Assembly: GCA_963663025.1 (NCBI GenBank)
Contig: OY760073.1
Span: 2,046,001-2,110,000, forward strand
DNA length: 64,000 bases
Source of the DNA: JAGWBF01 sp963663025
GTDB lineage: Bacteria; Chloroflexota; Dehalococcoidia; Lucifugimonadales; JAGWBF01
Direction: 5' to 3'
The first letter of the stretch is position 1, and the number at the start of each line of letters is the position of its first letter. Shown here in pieces: positions 39,783 to 48,317 of this stretch. The notes below the pieces were generated by a model that was not told where the DNA came from, searched no databases, and saw nothing but the letters and a program-made list of their open reading frames with translations. The translations under genes and the position numbers were made by a program.

Positions 39783-41107
39783 CGCTTCCTTAGGACCAGG
39801 ACGTAGTCGTCGTCGATGCGTTCCTTGCGGGGCACCTTGATGAAGTGGTTGATGATCCCCGACACGAACCAGGAGTCCACTTGGTAGCCGAGTATCGGGG
39901 CAATATCCAGCAGGTAGCGCCACGTCTCGAAGGTGTGCCCCCTGACCTGGTTGCACCCGGTGACAATTACATAGTGGCGGCCCGTCTCCAAGACACGGCG
40001 CACCTCAACCAGGTTCTTGACCATGTCCTGCAGGAATTTGAGGACGATATAAGCCCTCCTGGGATCCTTCTCGTAGATGGACTCGATGACCTTGTCGGCG
40101 CTGGCGATTCCGGTCTGGCGTAGGGACTCGTATTCCTCCTTGAGGACCGCCTCGGTCCCAACGTGCTGACGTTTCAGATCCTGCAAGGAACCATCGGCAA
40201 GGCCCAGCCAGTACATTTCGAGCTGGTGGGTGCGGGGGTAGTCAACAGCGTTGGCGTATGGCGGGGAGGTGAGGGCCAGGGCGAAGGTCTCCCCCGGGTA
40301 GGCGGACAGGTCTGTCGCGCCGGGCCCCAGGGGTATCTCCACGCCGGCCATCGTCGGCCGCGCGCTCAGGGCCGACATGCCCTCCACGTTGCCCTCCAGC
40401 CTCTTGCGGAAAAGGCTCAGGGCATAGCCGGGCGGCACCTGCTTGTTCAGCCTCTTTCGAACGACGGTCCTGGTGCAGTTGTTGTCGGCCTGGGAAACCT
40501 GCCGAATGATAGAGGAGAAGGTTACCAGCAGGAAGTCTCGGATGGTCGGGGCGCAGTCCAGGCCGGTGATCGCCCCCTTCAGGTAGCCCAGCTCCTTCAG
40601 AGCGTGGGACTGGAACCAGTTTTCTCTGTAGGGGAATTCCGGGATGTTGTCCTCGGTTGCAGATTCGTCGTAGGCGTTGATAGCCGATACTAGGTAGTCG
40701 GCGGCCCCCTGCAGTTCTTCTCCATTCAGGGGTGTGGTCTTGGCGGTGGCCAGGAAGCGGGAGAAGGGGTCGATATCAACCCCTACGCTTGGCCGGCCCG
40801 CCAGCATAGCCTCCAGGTTTGTGGTGGCGCTGCCCATGAAGGGGTCCAACACCAGTTCCCCGGGTTGGCTGAAGCGCTGGATGATCCAGCGAGGCAGCTC
40901 GGGGAAGAATTTGGCCGGGTACTTGTGAATGGCGTGGGTGTAGGAGCGCTGGTCCCGGCTTATGAACAGGAACCGCTTGCCCGCCTTGCCAATGTCCAGG
41001 TCGATGGGGATGTCCCCCTCGATACGGTCCGGCAGAGTGAACTGCCCAGGGTCCGTCGCGGGGCTCTGCTCCCTGGTTTCCAGGGTCTGTTGGGACCTGG
41101 TGGACAT
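39779..41107 (-). CDS. DNA methyltransferase M2 (amino-methyltransferase type)
   Basis: 442 residues. THAIHKYPAKFFPELPRWII is followed by LVLDPFMGSATTNLEA (SAM motif, 88-96), VGVDIDPFSRFLA, and ALALTSPPYANAVDYPRTH with TSPPY at 280-284. The YPAKF block with late TSPPY defines a family of solitary and paired DNA amino-methylases. Its ATG overlaps the fumC stop in a TGATG junction, so its translation is coupled to fumarase. Its G+C is like the host genes, unlike M1 and the nuclease, suggesting that the cassette is a composite or that M2 is older here. Confidence 0.88.
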   Translation of the reverse strand: MSTRSQQTLETREQSPATDPGQFTLPDRIEGDIPIDLDIGKAGKRFLFISRDQRSYTHAIHKYPAKFFPELPRWIIQRFSQPGELVLDPFMGSATTNLEAMLAGRPSVGVDIDPFSRFLATAKTTPLNGEELQGAADYLVSAINAYDESATEDNIPEFPYRENWFQSHALKELGYLKGAITGLDCAPTIRDFLLVTFSSIIRQVSQADNNCTRTVVRKRLNKQVPPGYALSLFRKRLEGNVEGMSALSARPTMAGVEIPLGPGATDLSAYPGETFALALTSPPYANAVDYPRTHQLEMYWLGLADGSLQDLKRQHVGTEAVLKEEYESLRQTGIASADKVIESIYEKDPRRAYIVLKFLQDMVKNLVEVRRVLETGRHYVIVTGCNQVRGHTFETWRYLLDIAPILGYQVDSWFVSGIINHFIKVPRKERIDDDYVLVLRKR

Positions 41108-42525
41108 CAGCCTCCTCCACCCCCTGTGGAGACGCCCGGCTCGGTCATCTTGGCGGGGTCCAGGAGCACATCCAGCTCCGCGTCGGTGAGGGATGTCTTG
41201 GCTTTGGCCATCTCCCTGATGGTGCTGCCCGTCTTAGCAGCCTCCTTGGCGACCTCGGCAGCCTTGTCGTAGCCGATGGCTGGGGAGAGGGCTGTGCCCA
41301 GCATCAGCCCCTTCTCCACCATGGCGGGGCCAACGTCGGTGGCCTGCAGGCCCTTGATGCACTGCTCAGCCAGGTTGTTGGCCGAGGCAGCCAGCAAGTC
41401 GATGGACTGGAGCAGGTTGTGGGCGGCTACAGGCATCATGGTGTTCAGCTCGAAGTACCCGCCCTGGCCTGCGAAGGCGATGCTGGTGTCGTTTCCCACC
41501 ACCTGGGCTGCCACCTGGATAACCGATTCGGCGATTACTGGGTTGACCTTGCCCGGCATGATGGAGCTGCCCGGCTGCACCTCGGGAAGGTCCAGCTCCC
41601 CCAAGCCGGCCCGGGGGCCCGCTCCCATCCAGCGGATGTCGTTGGCTATCTTGTGCATGCTGATGGCGATGGTGCGGAGCGCGCCGCTGGCCTCTACCAC
41701 CGAGTCCAGGGTGTTCTGGGCTTGGAAGTGGTTGGATGTTTCCCGCACCCGGACGCCGGTGAGTTCCGTGAGAAGGGTGCATACCCTCTCGGAGAACTCG
41801 GGATGGGTGTTGATACCGGTGCCCACGGCCGTGCCTCCCAGGGCGACTTGGGATAGCTCCTCCTGGGCGTGCTCCAGCCTGCGCAGGCTTGCGGCGACCT
41901 GACCCGCAAAGCCCCTGAACTCCTGGCCCATGCGGATGGGCGTGGCATCCTGGAGGTGGGTGCGCCCCGTCTTGATGATGGGCCAGAACTCCTCCTGCTT
42001 CTCCTCCAGGGCCTCCTGGAGGGCCCTGAGGGCCGGTACCAGGTCGTCCTGTATCTGCACGAGAGCCGAGAGATGGATTGCTGTGGGAATCACATCGTTG
42101 GAGGACTGGCCCATGTTCACATGGTCGTTGGGATGAACCATGCGGGAGGTCCTTTCGCCGCCCATGATCTCCGTGGCCCGGTTGGCGATGACCTCGTTGG
42201 CGTTGGTGTTGGTCGATGTCCCAGAGCCGGTCTGGAAGATATCTACGACAAAGTGGTCGTCCAGGGCGCCGTCGGCCACCTCTCCGGCGGCCGCCACGAT
42301 GGCTCCTCCGACATGGGCCTCCAGCAGCCCCAGGGACATGTTCGCCCGCGCGGCAGCCAGCTTGATAGTGGCCAGGGCGCGGATGAAGCTGCGAGGAAAG
42401 CGCAGATCGCTTATGGGAAAGTTAAGCTGGGCCCGCCTTGTGGAAGCGCCGTAGTAGGCGCTTTCGGGGACCTCCATGGGACCCATAGAGTCCCGCTCGA
42501 TGCGGATGGGTTGGTCGGCGGTCAC
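41107..42525 (-). CDS. fumC: Class II fumarate hydratase
   Basis: TCA-cycle fumarase, oxygen-stable class II. About 472 residues. YYGASTRRAQLNFPIS starts the fold; GSGTSTNTNANEVIANRA, NDHVNMGQSSNDVIPTA, GGTAVGTGINTHPEF and the signature GSSIMPGKVNPV are all present. The frame reaches GTG 42532-42534, but GTG 42523-42525 lies 8 bases after AGGAGG, so I chose it. The stop overlaps the start of a DNA methyltransferase gene, which is unusual company for fumarase. Confidence 0.95.
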   Translation of the reverse strand: MTADQPIRIERDSMGPMEVPESAYYGASTRRAQLNFPISDLRFPRSFIRALATIKLAAARANMSLGLLEAHVGGAIVAAAGEVADGALDDHFVVDIFQTGSGTSTNTNANEVIANRATEIMGGERTSRMVHPNDHVNMGQSSNDVIPTAIHLSALVQIQDDLVPALRALQEALEEKQEEFWPIIKTGRTHLQDATPIRMGQEFRGFAGQVAASLRRLEHAQEELSQVALGGTAVGTGINTHPEFSERVCTLLTELTGVRVRETSNHFQAQNTLDSVVEASGALRTIAISMHKIANDIRWMGAGPRAGLGELDLPEVQPGSSIMPGKVNPVIAESVIQVAAQVVGNDTSIAFAGQGGYFELNTMMPVAAHNLLQSIDLLAASANNLAEQCIKGLQATDVGPAMVEKGLMLGTALSPAIGYDKAAEVAKEAAKTGSTIREMAKAKTSLTDAELDVLLDPAKMTEPGVSTGGGGG

Positions 42526-42681
42526 GCTCCACACCTCCTGACAAGAAGAGTTAGTGCAGCGTTGATTTTATAGTCCTAGAAGCTTCTTGGGTAGGGCTAG
42601 GGTGACGCAGGCCTGCTGGGTTTCCACGAAGTGCAAAAGTCTCTGAAGTGATGTAGCAAGGCCGCACTATTTCTGCTCAGC

Positions 42682-42709
42682 GTGCCGGAGGTTTGATTCT
42701 CTCCGGCAC
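42682..42709. other. tRNA T-arm-like perfect hairpin at the edge of the accessory block
   Basis: GTGCCGGAG, loop GTTTGATTCT, CTCCGGCAC. The loop and lower stem resemble the T-arm plus acceptor end of a tRNA or tmRNA (GGTTTGATTC ... CGGCACC), but no matching tRNA body is upstream. It lies in the 617-bp gap 42526-43142 between fumC and the helicase-nuclease. It may be an attachment-site remnant or just a terminator-like hairpin. I see no convincing gene in the rest of this gap. Confidence 0.45.
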
Positions 42710-43142
42710 CTTCATATTGCTGCTACCCCTACTTGCTCACCAGCAGATATCAACCAACCACCATTTATGGTAGTCTTTCTTTGTACTCTCCTACAAGTAC
42801 TAAGCGGTGATGGGCTACGGGTGGGAAGAGCTAGCTCGCAGGGGCGGAATTCCAGAGTGCGGGATGCGGCATCCAGTCTTGGGTGTGGGTTGTTTTACCA
42901 ATGGGGAGCACAGACTTTTGCCCTTCTTCCGTGTTACACAACATGGCATCGCTGTCGACCCTGTCGTAGGCAACAGGCTATTGCGATAGTGAAGTTTCTA
43001 ACGTGGGTGGGCCAGGTGTTCCAATGGACTTTCGGATCAGCGCCACCCCGCTCTTTAGACGAGGACCACATCACCAACAGTTCCCAATCCGCTCCTCTAT
43101 GGCCCAAATTGGTTCATGTGGCGGTCCGGTTTGGAGGCTCCT

Positions 43143-45653
43143 ATGGTTGATTTCAGCAAACTCAGGAGACAACAGCAACAGTCGATACCGCTCGACCCAG
43201 TCGAGATTTTCCTGCGCCTTCCAAAATCTCCAGGGTTCGATGACCTTTGGAGTGGCCAAGCAGAGGCACTGAGGCAGTGGTACCAAAGACGTAATGAACG
43301 AGACATCGTAATCAAGCTCAACACCGGGGGAGGCAAAACCCTAGTTGGTCTGCTAATTGCTCAGTCTATCCTGAATGAGCACAAGGGTCCGGTCCTTTAC
43401 CTGTGCCCCACGAGACAACTGCAAGGCCAGATTCTTGAACAGTCTAAACGATACGGAATTCCCGCGGTACCTTACATAAGCGGACAGGAGTTACCTGAAG
43501 ATTTCATGGCAGCTAAGGCGGTCATGGTTGCCACTTACCATGCTCTTTTCAACGGCTACAGCAAATTCGGAATCTTCGGCGGTACGGGATACGTAGGGCT
43601 TCAAGGTATCATTTTCGATGATGCTCACACAGCATTCTCAAACATGCGGGAAATCTTCTCACTCTCCATTGAGCGCAATGAACTGAATGATCTCTACGAA
43701 GAGTTCACATCCCTGTTTAGGGGGGACTTTGCTGCTCAAAATCGACTTGGCACTTTCGATGACGTCATTGCGGGACAAGAGTACAGCATATTAGAAGTTC
43801 CCTACGTTGCCTGGGCAACGAGGGCGGAAGAAGTCAGGCAGCGTATTGCAGAGATTGCCAGCAATAAGTTTAGTTTCGTCTGGCCCTTGCTTCGGGACTC
43901 GTTTAAGCAGTGCCATGCTCTCGTCAGCAAGGACAGGTTCGTAATCACGCCGCTGTATCCAATGGTGGACTTGTTCCCAAGTGTTAGTGGGTGCTCTCGC
44001 CGCATCTACATGTCAGCCACAGTCGCTGACGACAGTTCCATCATTAGAACATTCGACGCCAACTACGATTCTGTGTCGAAACCGATTTCTCCGACTTCAT
44101 TGGCAGGTGTAGGTGAAAGAATGATTCTGATTCCGGAACTTATGCGTTTGACGGGGGCGGATATTGAAAAAATTACGAAAGAATTGGCAACTCAGGTCGC
44201 AGCAGATGCGGGAGTTGTAATTCTAGCTCCATCTGCACAAAGCGCAGGAAGCTGGTCGGATGTAGCAACAGTGGCCCATGGTGATGAAGTAGCCCCTGCT
44301 GTCAACAGTTTGGTCCAGCGGTCAAAAAACGGCCCTTTCGTTTTTCCGAACCGGTACGACGGCATAGACTTGCCTTCAGATGCCTGCCGTTTGTTGGTTC
44401 TTCTGGGGTTGCCACGTGGCAACAACATTTATGATTTGCAGCGAGCTACCGTCCTCGAGGGAAGTAGCACCATAGATACTACACTTGCTCAGCAAGTCGA
44501 ACAGGGAATGGGCCGTGGAACTAGAGGAGGTGGAGACCACTGTGTTGTGCTGTTACTGGGCAAGGACCTGGTTTCGTGGGTAAGTCGCGCCTCGAACTTG
44601 GCGCTCTTGACCAATTCGACCCAAGCCCAGTTACTTCTTGGCATGGACGTAAGTCGGGAAATCACATCTTCCGCTCAACTAGATGAAACCATGCACCAGT
44701 GTTTAGACCGAGCTCATGAGTGGACTGAGTTTCATGCAAATGCACTTGCAGACTCTACTGGTCTCCCGCTCGTTGATGCGAAAAGCCTTCAAATTGCGGC
44801 TGAAGAGCGACGTTACTTCAATCAAGTTCGGAGCGGGTACTATGCTAAGGCAACCGGTATTATTGAGAAATTTGCCCGAGAAACAGATGGCCTTGACCCA
44901 GGGATCAGAGGATGGCTCTTTGAGTTGGGGGCCAGAGCCGCGCATCATTGTCTGCAAGTATCCAAACGTGAGCAGCTACAACGCGAAGCTTATTCCCACA
45001 ACAAAAACCTACACAGACCGACCACAGAAACGCACTATTCTCCTCTATCTCCTCCTACTGAACAGGCCCTCAGAGTAGCGGCCTACGTTGAAGGATTCGC
45101 ATTGGTTCGGGGTACACTGGCTGATTTCGAGAGCATCGTTGAGTTTCTTGTACCGTCTGCCACAAGCAACCAATTTGAAGAGGCCCTCAAGAACCTTGGA
45201 CTCATTCTGGGTTTCTCGGCAGATAGACCAGAAAAGGAACAAGGCGTAGGCCCTGACGTTCTTTGGATATTGGACAACAAGACAGCTTGGACGATTGAAG
45301 CAAAGAGCAAGAAACTTCCGAACAAAAGTTTGACAAAGGAAGAGCATGGCCAACTTCTCCAGGCGACTCTCTGGGTAGAGGAACACTACAAAGGCTTAGA
45401 ACAAGTAGGAATCATAGTCCATCCTAATGCCAACGCTACTCAGTCAGTGACAGTAGGGAAAACTATGGCCCTCGCGTTACCGAAACTGGGGGAAATGGTT
45501 GGATCGGTGCGTACACTATTGCAGGACTTAACCTCCGAGCCCATGACAAGGGAGGCTATGGTCGCCCGATGTGGGTCTAGGCTAGATGCCTTACACCTCA
45601 GGCCTACTGATTTAGGTAGTCACTTCCTTGCTCCGTTTGTGGCCCAAGGGTAG
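43143..45653 (+). CDS. SF2 helicase fused to a C-terminal PD-(D/E)XK nuclease, putative defence protein
   Basis: 836 residues. Helicase core: LNTGGGKTL (Walker A, 59-67), LYLCPTRQL (Ia), IIFDDAH (Walker B as DDAH, 159-162), IYMSATVAD (III) and QVEQGMGRGTRGGGDH (VI). The C-terminal region from about 700 has DVLWILDNKTAWTIEAKSKK, an Asp705 ... Glu719-Ala-Lys721 nuclease motif, and HGQLLQATLWVEEHY after it, like Mrr-type domains. ATG 43143 lies 7 bases after GGAGG. Codon use and G+C are unlike the host genes. Helicase-nuclease fusions of this kind are frequent in antiphage islands; it faces away from the restriction cassette. Not a RecQ, UvrB or type I HsdR. Confidence 0.8.
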   Translation: MVDFSKLRRQQQQSIPLDPVEIFLRLPKSPGFDDLWSGQAEALRQWYQRRNERDIVIKLNTGGGKTLVGLLIAQSILNEHKGPVLYLCPTRQLQGQILEQSKRYGIPAVPYISGQELPEDFMAAKAVMVATYHALFNGYSKFGIFGGTGYVGLQGIIFDDAHTAFSNMREIFSLSIERNELNDLYEEFTSLFRGDFAAQNRLGTFDDVIAGQEYSILEVPYVAWATRAEEVRQRIAEIASNKFSFVWPLLRDSFKQCHALVSKDRFVITPLYPMVDLFPSVSGCSRRIYMSATVADDSSIIRTFDANYDSVSKPISPTSLAGVGERMILIPELMRLTGADIEKITKELATQVAADAGVVILAPSAQSAGSWSDVATVAHGDEVAPAVNSLVQRSKNGPFVFPNRYDGIDLPSDACRLLVLLGLPRGNNIYDLQRATVLEGSSTIDTTLAQQVEQGMGRGTRGGGDHCVVLLLGKDLVSWVSRASNLALLTNSTQAQLLLGMDVSREITSSAQLDETMHQCLDRAHEWTEFHANALADSTGLPLVDAKSLQIAAEERRYFNQVRSGYYAKATGIIEKFARETDGLDPGIRGWLFELGARAAHHCLQVSKREQLQREAYSHNKNLHRPTTETHYSPLSPPTEQALRVAAYVEGFALVRGTLADFESIVEFLVPSATSNQFEEALKNLGLILGFSADRPEKEQGVGPDVLWILDNKTAWTIEAKSKKLPNKSLTKEEHGQLLQATLWVEEHYKGLEQVGIIVHPNANATQSVTVGKTMALALPKLGEMVGSVRTLLQDLTSEPMTREAMVARCGSRLDALHLRPTDLGSHFLAPFVAQG

Positions 45654-45901
45654 TAGGGCCGATGATATCCCTATTCTCACCTTAATCAGATGAGTGGGGC
45701 TCATACGAAACAATAGTCCTCAGGGAACTTGACGCCAGCCCGGCCCAGTGGTTTATCTGAGGCAAGTGCAAAGGTTCCTAAACTGACAACCGTCCCTAGT
45801 CTGCGTTGCCGCTTTCCTTCCCCATCTGCGGACCAATGTTCTTATGCCAGGCTCAATCTTGTCCATCTCTGTCTTTAATTCGTCGCTTAAGCTTATCCTG
45901 T

Positions 45902-46870
45902 TTACCGCCTTACTCCATTGCGCAGTTCCCCCAACACCTCGGCGATCTCATTGACCAAGAGGAACCTAATACCAGTGCCCTGAGCAAAATCTTTGCTGAG
46001 GGTGATCCCAATCAGATCACCCCATTTGTTTAAGATAGCTCCGCCACTCATTCCTGGGGCGCCGCAGGAATCTGAATCACCCATAGAATAGTCCCCTGGC
46101 ACAATTTTCCACCATGCGCTCATACGCCCAAAGCAGATGATTGGCGTTGTGGTGGAAACTACATCCCAGAACCCGACTGCCGCAAGCTCAACACCCTGTC
46201 CCCATTTGTAATAGTGCTGACCTGCATGAGTCCCAGAACGGCTAGTGAGAATCGGGAATGTGCGTTCTGGGCTCCCGTTCCCTCGAAAGGTCACCAATCC
46301 AACATCGCGATCAAAATCATAGCCCTCCACTTCCCCTAAGACTAAGCCTACTCCTGGGACGGAGAGATTAACTGTGTCGTATCCACGTACAACATGGGCC
46401 GCAGTGATGACCTCACGAGAAGAGATAGCCACTCCCGATCCCAGCAGACCTCCACGACTATGGAAGATGGCGACAACGCCATCGGAGGCACCGCCTATGA
46501 AATCCGAAAAATCCGAGCCTGAATCACCATCAGCCCCACGTGGCCCAGTAGAACCTCGTGGCCCTGTTGCTCCTTGAGGACCCTGTTCACCGGGAGGTCC
46601 TTGTGCACCTGTTAATCCACGCTCACCTCGTATCCCGGACACACCCTGCGGACCTTGAAGGCCTTGTGCTCCCTGTAGGCCTATCTCCCCTTGAGGCCCC
46701 ATCTCACCCTGTGCTCCTGGGATGCCAGTCGCTCCTGGGATACCGGTCGCGCCGGGGACTCCTTGATCCCCTTGAGGCCCCGGTGGACCAGGCGGCCCTT
46801 GGCAAGCAACAAAGGAAACCAGTAGGACTAGCAGAAGTATTAGGACAGGATTCAGAGGACCCAGACGCAT
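45902..46870 (-). CDS. Lipoprotein with collagen-like stalk and trypsin-like protease domain
   Basis: 322 residues. A hydrophobic leader LILLLVLLVSFVAC ends in a lipobox-like Cys23. Residues 25-117 are 31 uninterrupted Gly-X-Y triplets (GPPGPPGPQGDQGVPG ...). A chymotrypsin-fold domain follows: VITAAHVV (His159), DFDRDVGLV (Asp189) and APGMSGGAIL (Ser275), so the triad is complete. It should be a membrane-anchored protease held off the surface by a triple-helical, probably trimeric stalk. No C-terminal sorting signal is present. Repeated GXY codons are varied, so it is not a recent microsatellite expansion. The target is unknown; the sortase gene lies upstream on the same strand. Confidence 0.85.
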   Translation of the reverse strand: MRLGPLNPVLILLLVLLVSFVACQGPPGPPGPQGDQGVPGATGIPGATGIPGAQGEMGPQGEIGLQGAQGLQGPQGVSGIRGERGLTGAQGPPGEQGPQGATGPRGSTGPRGADGDSGSDFSDFIGGASDGVVAIFHSRGGLLGSGVAISSREVITAAHVVRGYDTVNLSVPGVGLVLGEVEGYDFDRDVGLVTFRGNGSPERTFPILTSRSGTHAGQHYYKWGQGVELAAVGFWDVVSTTTPIICFGRMSAWWKIVPGDYSMGDSDSCGAPGMSGGAILNKWGDLIGITLSKDFAQGTGIRFLLVNEIAEVLGELRNGVRR

Positions 46871-46987
46871 AGGTGCCCCCTCACAGTGAATTTGGGTTCA
46901 CTTGCCACAGCTCATCCCAAGACAGCTGGTAAGGGGGCATAAAGCCCAAATACACAACAGCTACCTTGGTAGAACTGTGGCGGGGGT

Positions 46988-47020
46988 ACTATAGCATAGC
47001 AGGAGGAGTCATGCTATAGT
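46988..47020. promoter_or_regulatory. Perfect inverted repeat upstream of the collagen-stalk protease
   Basis: ACTATAGCAT, 13-bp spacer, ATGCTATAGT. Each arm contains TATAGT reading outward, a good -10 hexamer on both strands, but no matching -35 was found. About 120 bp upstream of the protease start; probably an operator or promoter element. Confidence 0.5.
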
Positions 47021-47162
47021 CTGCCGGGGTGCGGTGCCTGGCCTGGTAGACAGGGTTCGTGGGACGCCACGGACGAGCTAAAAACTTCCCGCACCCTCCA
47101 CCATGTTTTGCACTTCCTTCGGGTTTACCAACGAACGTGGGCCTGCATCCAGAGAAACCCGG

Positions 47163-48110
47163 TCAGGAGCCCCGGACGCCCACTAGCTGGCCGCTGACCA
47201 CCAGTCGGTGGTCGTACACCAGCCGGGGAACGCAGGTGACAAGGTGCAGGATGGCCCCTCCGGGATCCAGGCCGGCGTACTCTGGATTGGCCTTTTGGAT
47301 CTCGGCGTAGCTGAGGCTCAAGTCGTTCGCTTCCAGGACCAGCGACTCGGTGATCTGGTACAGGAAGGAACCCGAGCTGCTGAAGACCTCGACGTACACC
47401 TCGTCGCCCCGGCGCAGCATTTCCGCGATGTTGGGGAGGTCGCGGAACACGTTGCCCTCACCCGCGACAGGGCTTTCCAGGTGTCCGAAGTACCAGGAGC
47501 TCCCCACCTCTCCCGGATTGACAGCCAGGGGGATGTGTCCAACCACGTTGTTGGGAGTCTCATATGCTTGGCTGTCGCCCAGATCTATGATCTCCAGACC
47601 CTTGACCTCCGAGTCCACTCGTATGGAGGTAATGACGATGCGCTCCGGGTCGGCCAGAGAACCCGCGGGCGATCCCTGGGAGGACAGCACCGGAACGTAC
47701 CCTTGAGGCCTTTCTCCCAGGGAGGATGCCGGATCGTACTTCCCAGGGTCTTCCCAGGCGTATGGGCTGATAAGCTCCCCAGGATATGCCTGCTGGGAGG
47801 CGATAGTCTCCTCTGAGAGAATGGCTGGTGTGGTGGGCTGATCGAGCGTCGGTGCAGGGGTGTGAGTTAGAGGAGGCAGGGTGACGGTCGCTTCATTAGG
47901 GACGTGGGCCACCGGCGAAACCACGGGCGTGGGTTCTTGCTTTATGTTCAGGTCTTCCAGGCTGGCGCCGGCCTGGACTGCGTAGATGTAATATGCGACC
48001 GCCAGGGCGATCAGTAGGACACCCGGAATGATGAGAAGGGCGGCCCAAAGAAGGGGCGATCTCTGCAGTAATCTGAAGGGTCCGGGCAGGTTGTTACTGC
48101 CCATCGGCAT
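47163..48110 (-). CDS. Sortase-family transpeptidase
   Basis: About 315 residues: an N-terminal membrane anchor (LLWAALLIIPGVLLIALAVAYYIYAV), a Pro/Thr-rich linker of roughly 60 residues, then the sortase barrel. NNVVGHIPLAVNPGEVGSSWYFGHLES carries the catalytic His, LHLVTCVPRLVYDHRLVV the catalytic Cys (23rd from the end) and Arg. Sortases cut LPxTG-like signals and join proteins to the cell surface or to each other. No LPxTG protein is visible in the window. Start uncertain: TTG 48117, ATG 48108 or ATG 48102; I used ATG 48110-48108. A small membrane peptide gene lies 57 bp upstream. Confidence 0.9.
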   Translation of the reverse strand: MPMGSNNLPGPFRLLQRSPLLWAALLIIPGVLLIALAVAYYIYAVQAGASLEDLNIKQEPTPVVSPVAHVPNEATVTLPPLTHTPAPTLDQPTTPAILSEETIASQQAYPGELISPYAWEDPGKYDPASSLGERPQGYVPVLSSQGSPAGSLADPERIVITSIRVDSEVKGLEIIDLGDSQAYETPNNVVGHIPLAVNPGEVGSSWYFGHLESPVAGEGNVFRDLPNIAEMLRRGDEVYVEVFSSSGSFLYQITESLVLEANDLSLSYAEIQKANPEYAGLDPGGAILHLVTCVPRLVYDHRLVVSGQLVGVRGS

Positions 48111-48167
48111 ACCCCACAAAGGTTAGAAGCTATACGTGGGGCTTCCTAGCCGGGAACGCCGGTCTGG

Positions 48168-48317
48168 CTAGAAGCCGACCCCTTCGGCATACAGGTAGTA
48201 GGCGAACCCCAGTGCAAGCAGTGTAGCACCGGCGGCCACAAGAAACATCCCTGTGTTCCGGAGGGCCCGATGCATGTACCTTGTGCGCAATATCAGGTAG
48301 TCGTAACCAACTTGCAT
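48168..48317 (-). CDS. 49-residue single-pass membrane peptide upstream of the sortase
   Basis: Starts MQVGYDYLILRTRYMHRALR (basic, cytoplasmic side) and continues with a hydrophobic segment GMFLVAAGATLLALGFAYYLY to end AEGVGF. The segment resembles the sortase's own anchor (IALAVAYYIYA versus LALGFAYYLYA), including the position of the tyrosines. The ATG 48315-48317 is near GAGAGG and GGGGT. A competing frame of 64 codons on the same strand (48130-48324) has no membrane or family character. Function unknown: a sortase partner, or a truncated duplicate of its anchor. Confidence 0.65.
   Translation of the reverse strand: MQVGYDYLILRTRYMHRALRNTGMFLVAAGATLLALGFAYYLYAEGVGF

Noticed and set aside
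42682..42709. A tRNA or tmRNA gene ending at the hairpin
   Set aside because: Only a T-arm-like hairpin is present; no anticodon arm, D arm or matching 5' acceptor strand could be built upstream.
42767..43150. 127-codon plus-strand frame before the helicase-nuclease
   Set aside because: No ribosome site, no recognisable domain, odd composition rich in Cys, Ser and Trp. The interval is treated as non-coding.
43143..45653. Type I restriction HsdR subunit
   Set aside because: HsdR has the nuclease N-terminal to the helicase; here it is C-terminal, and there is no HsdS.
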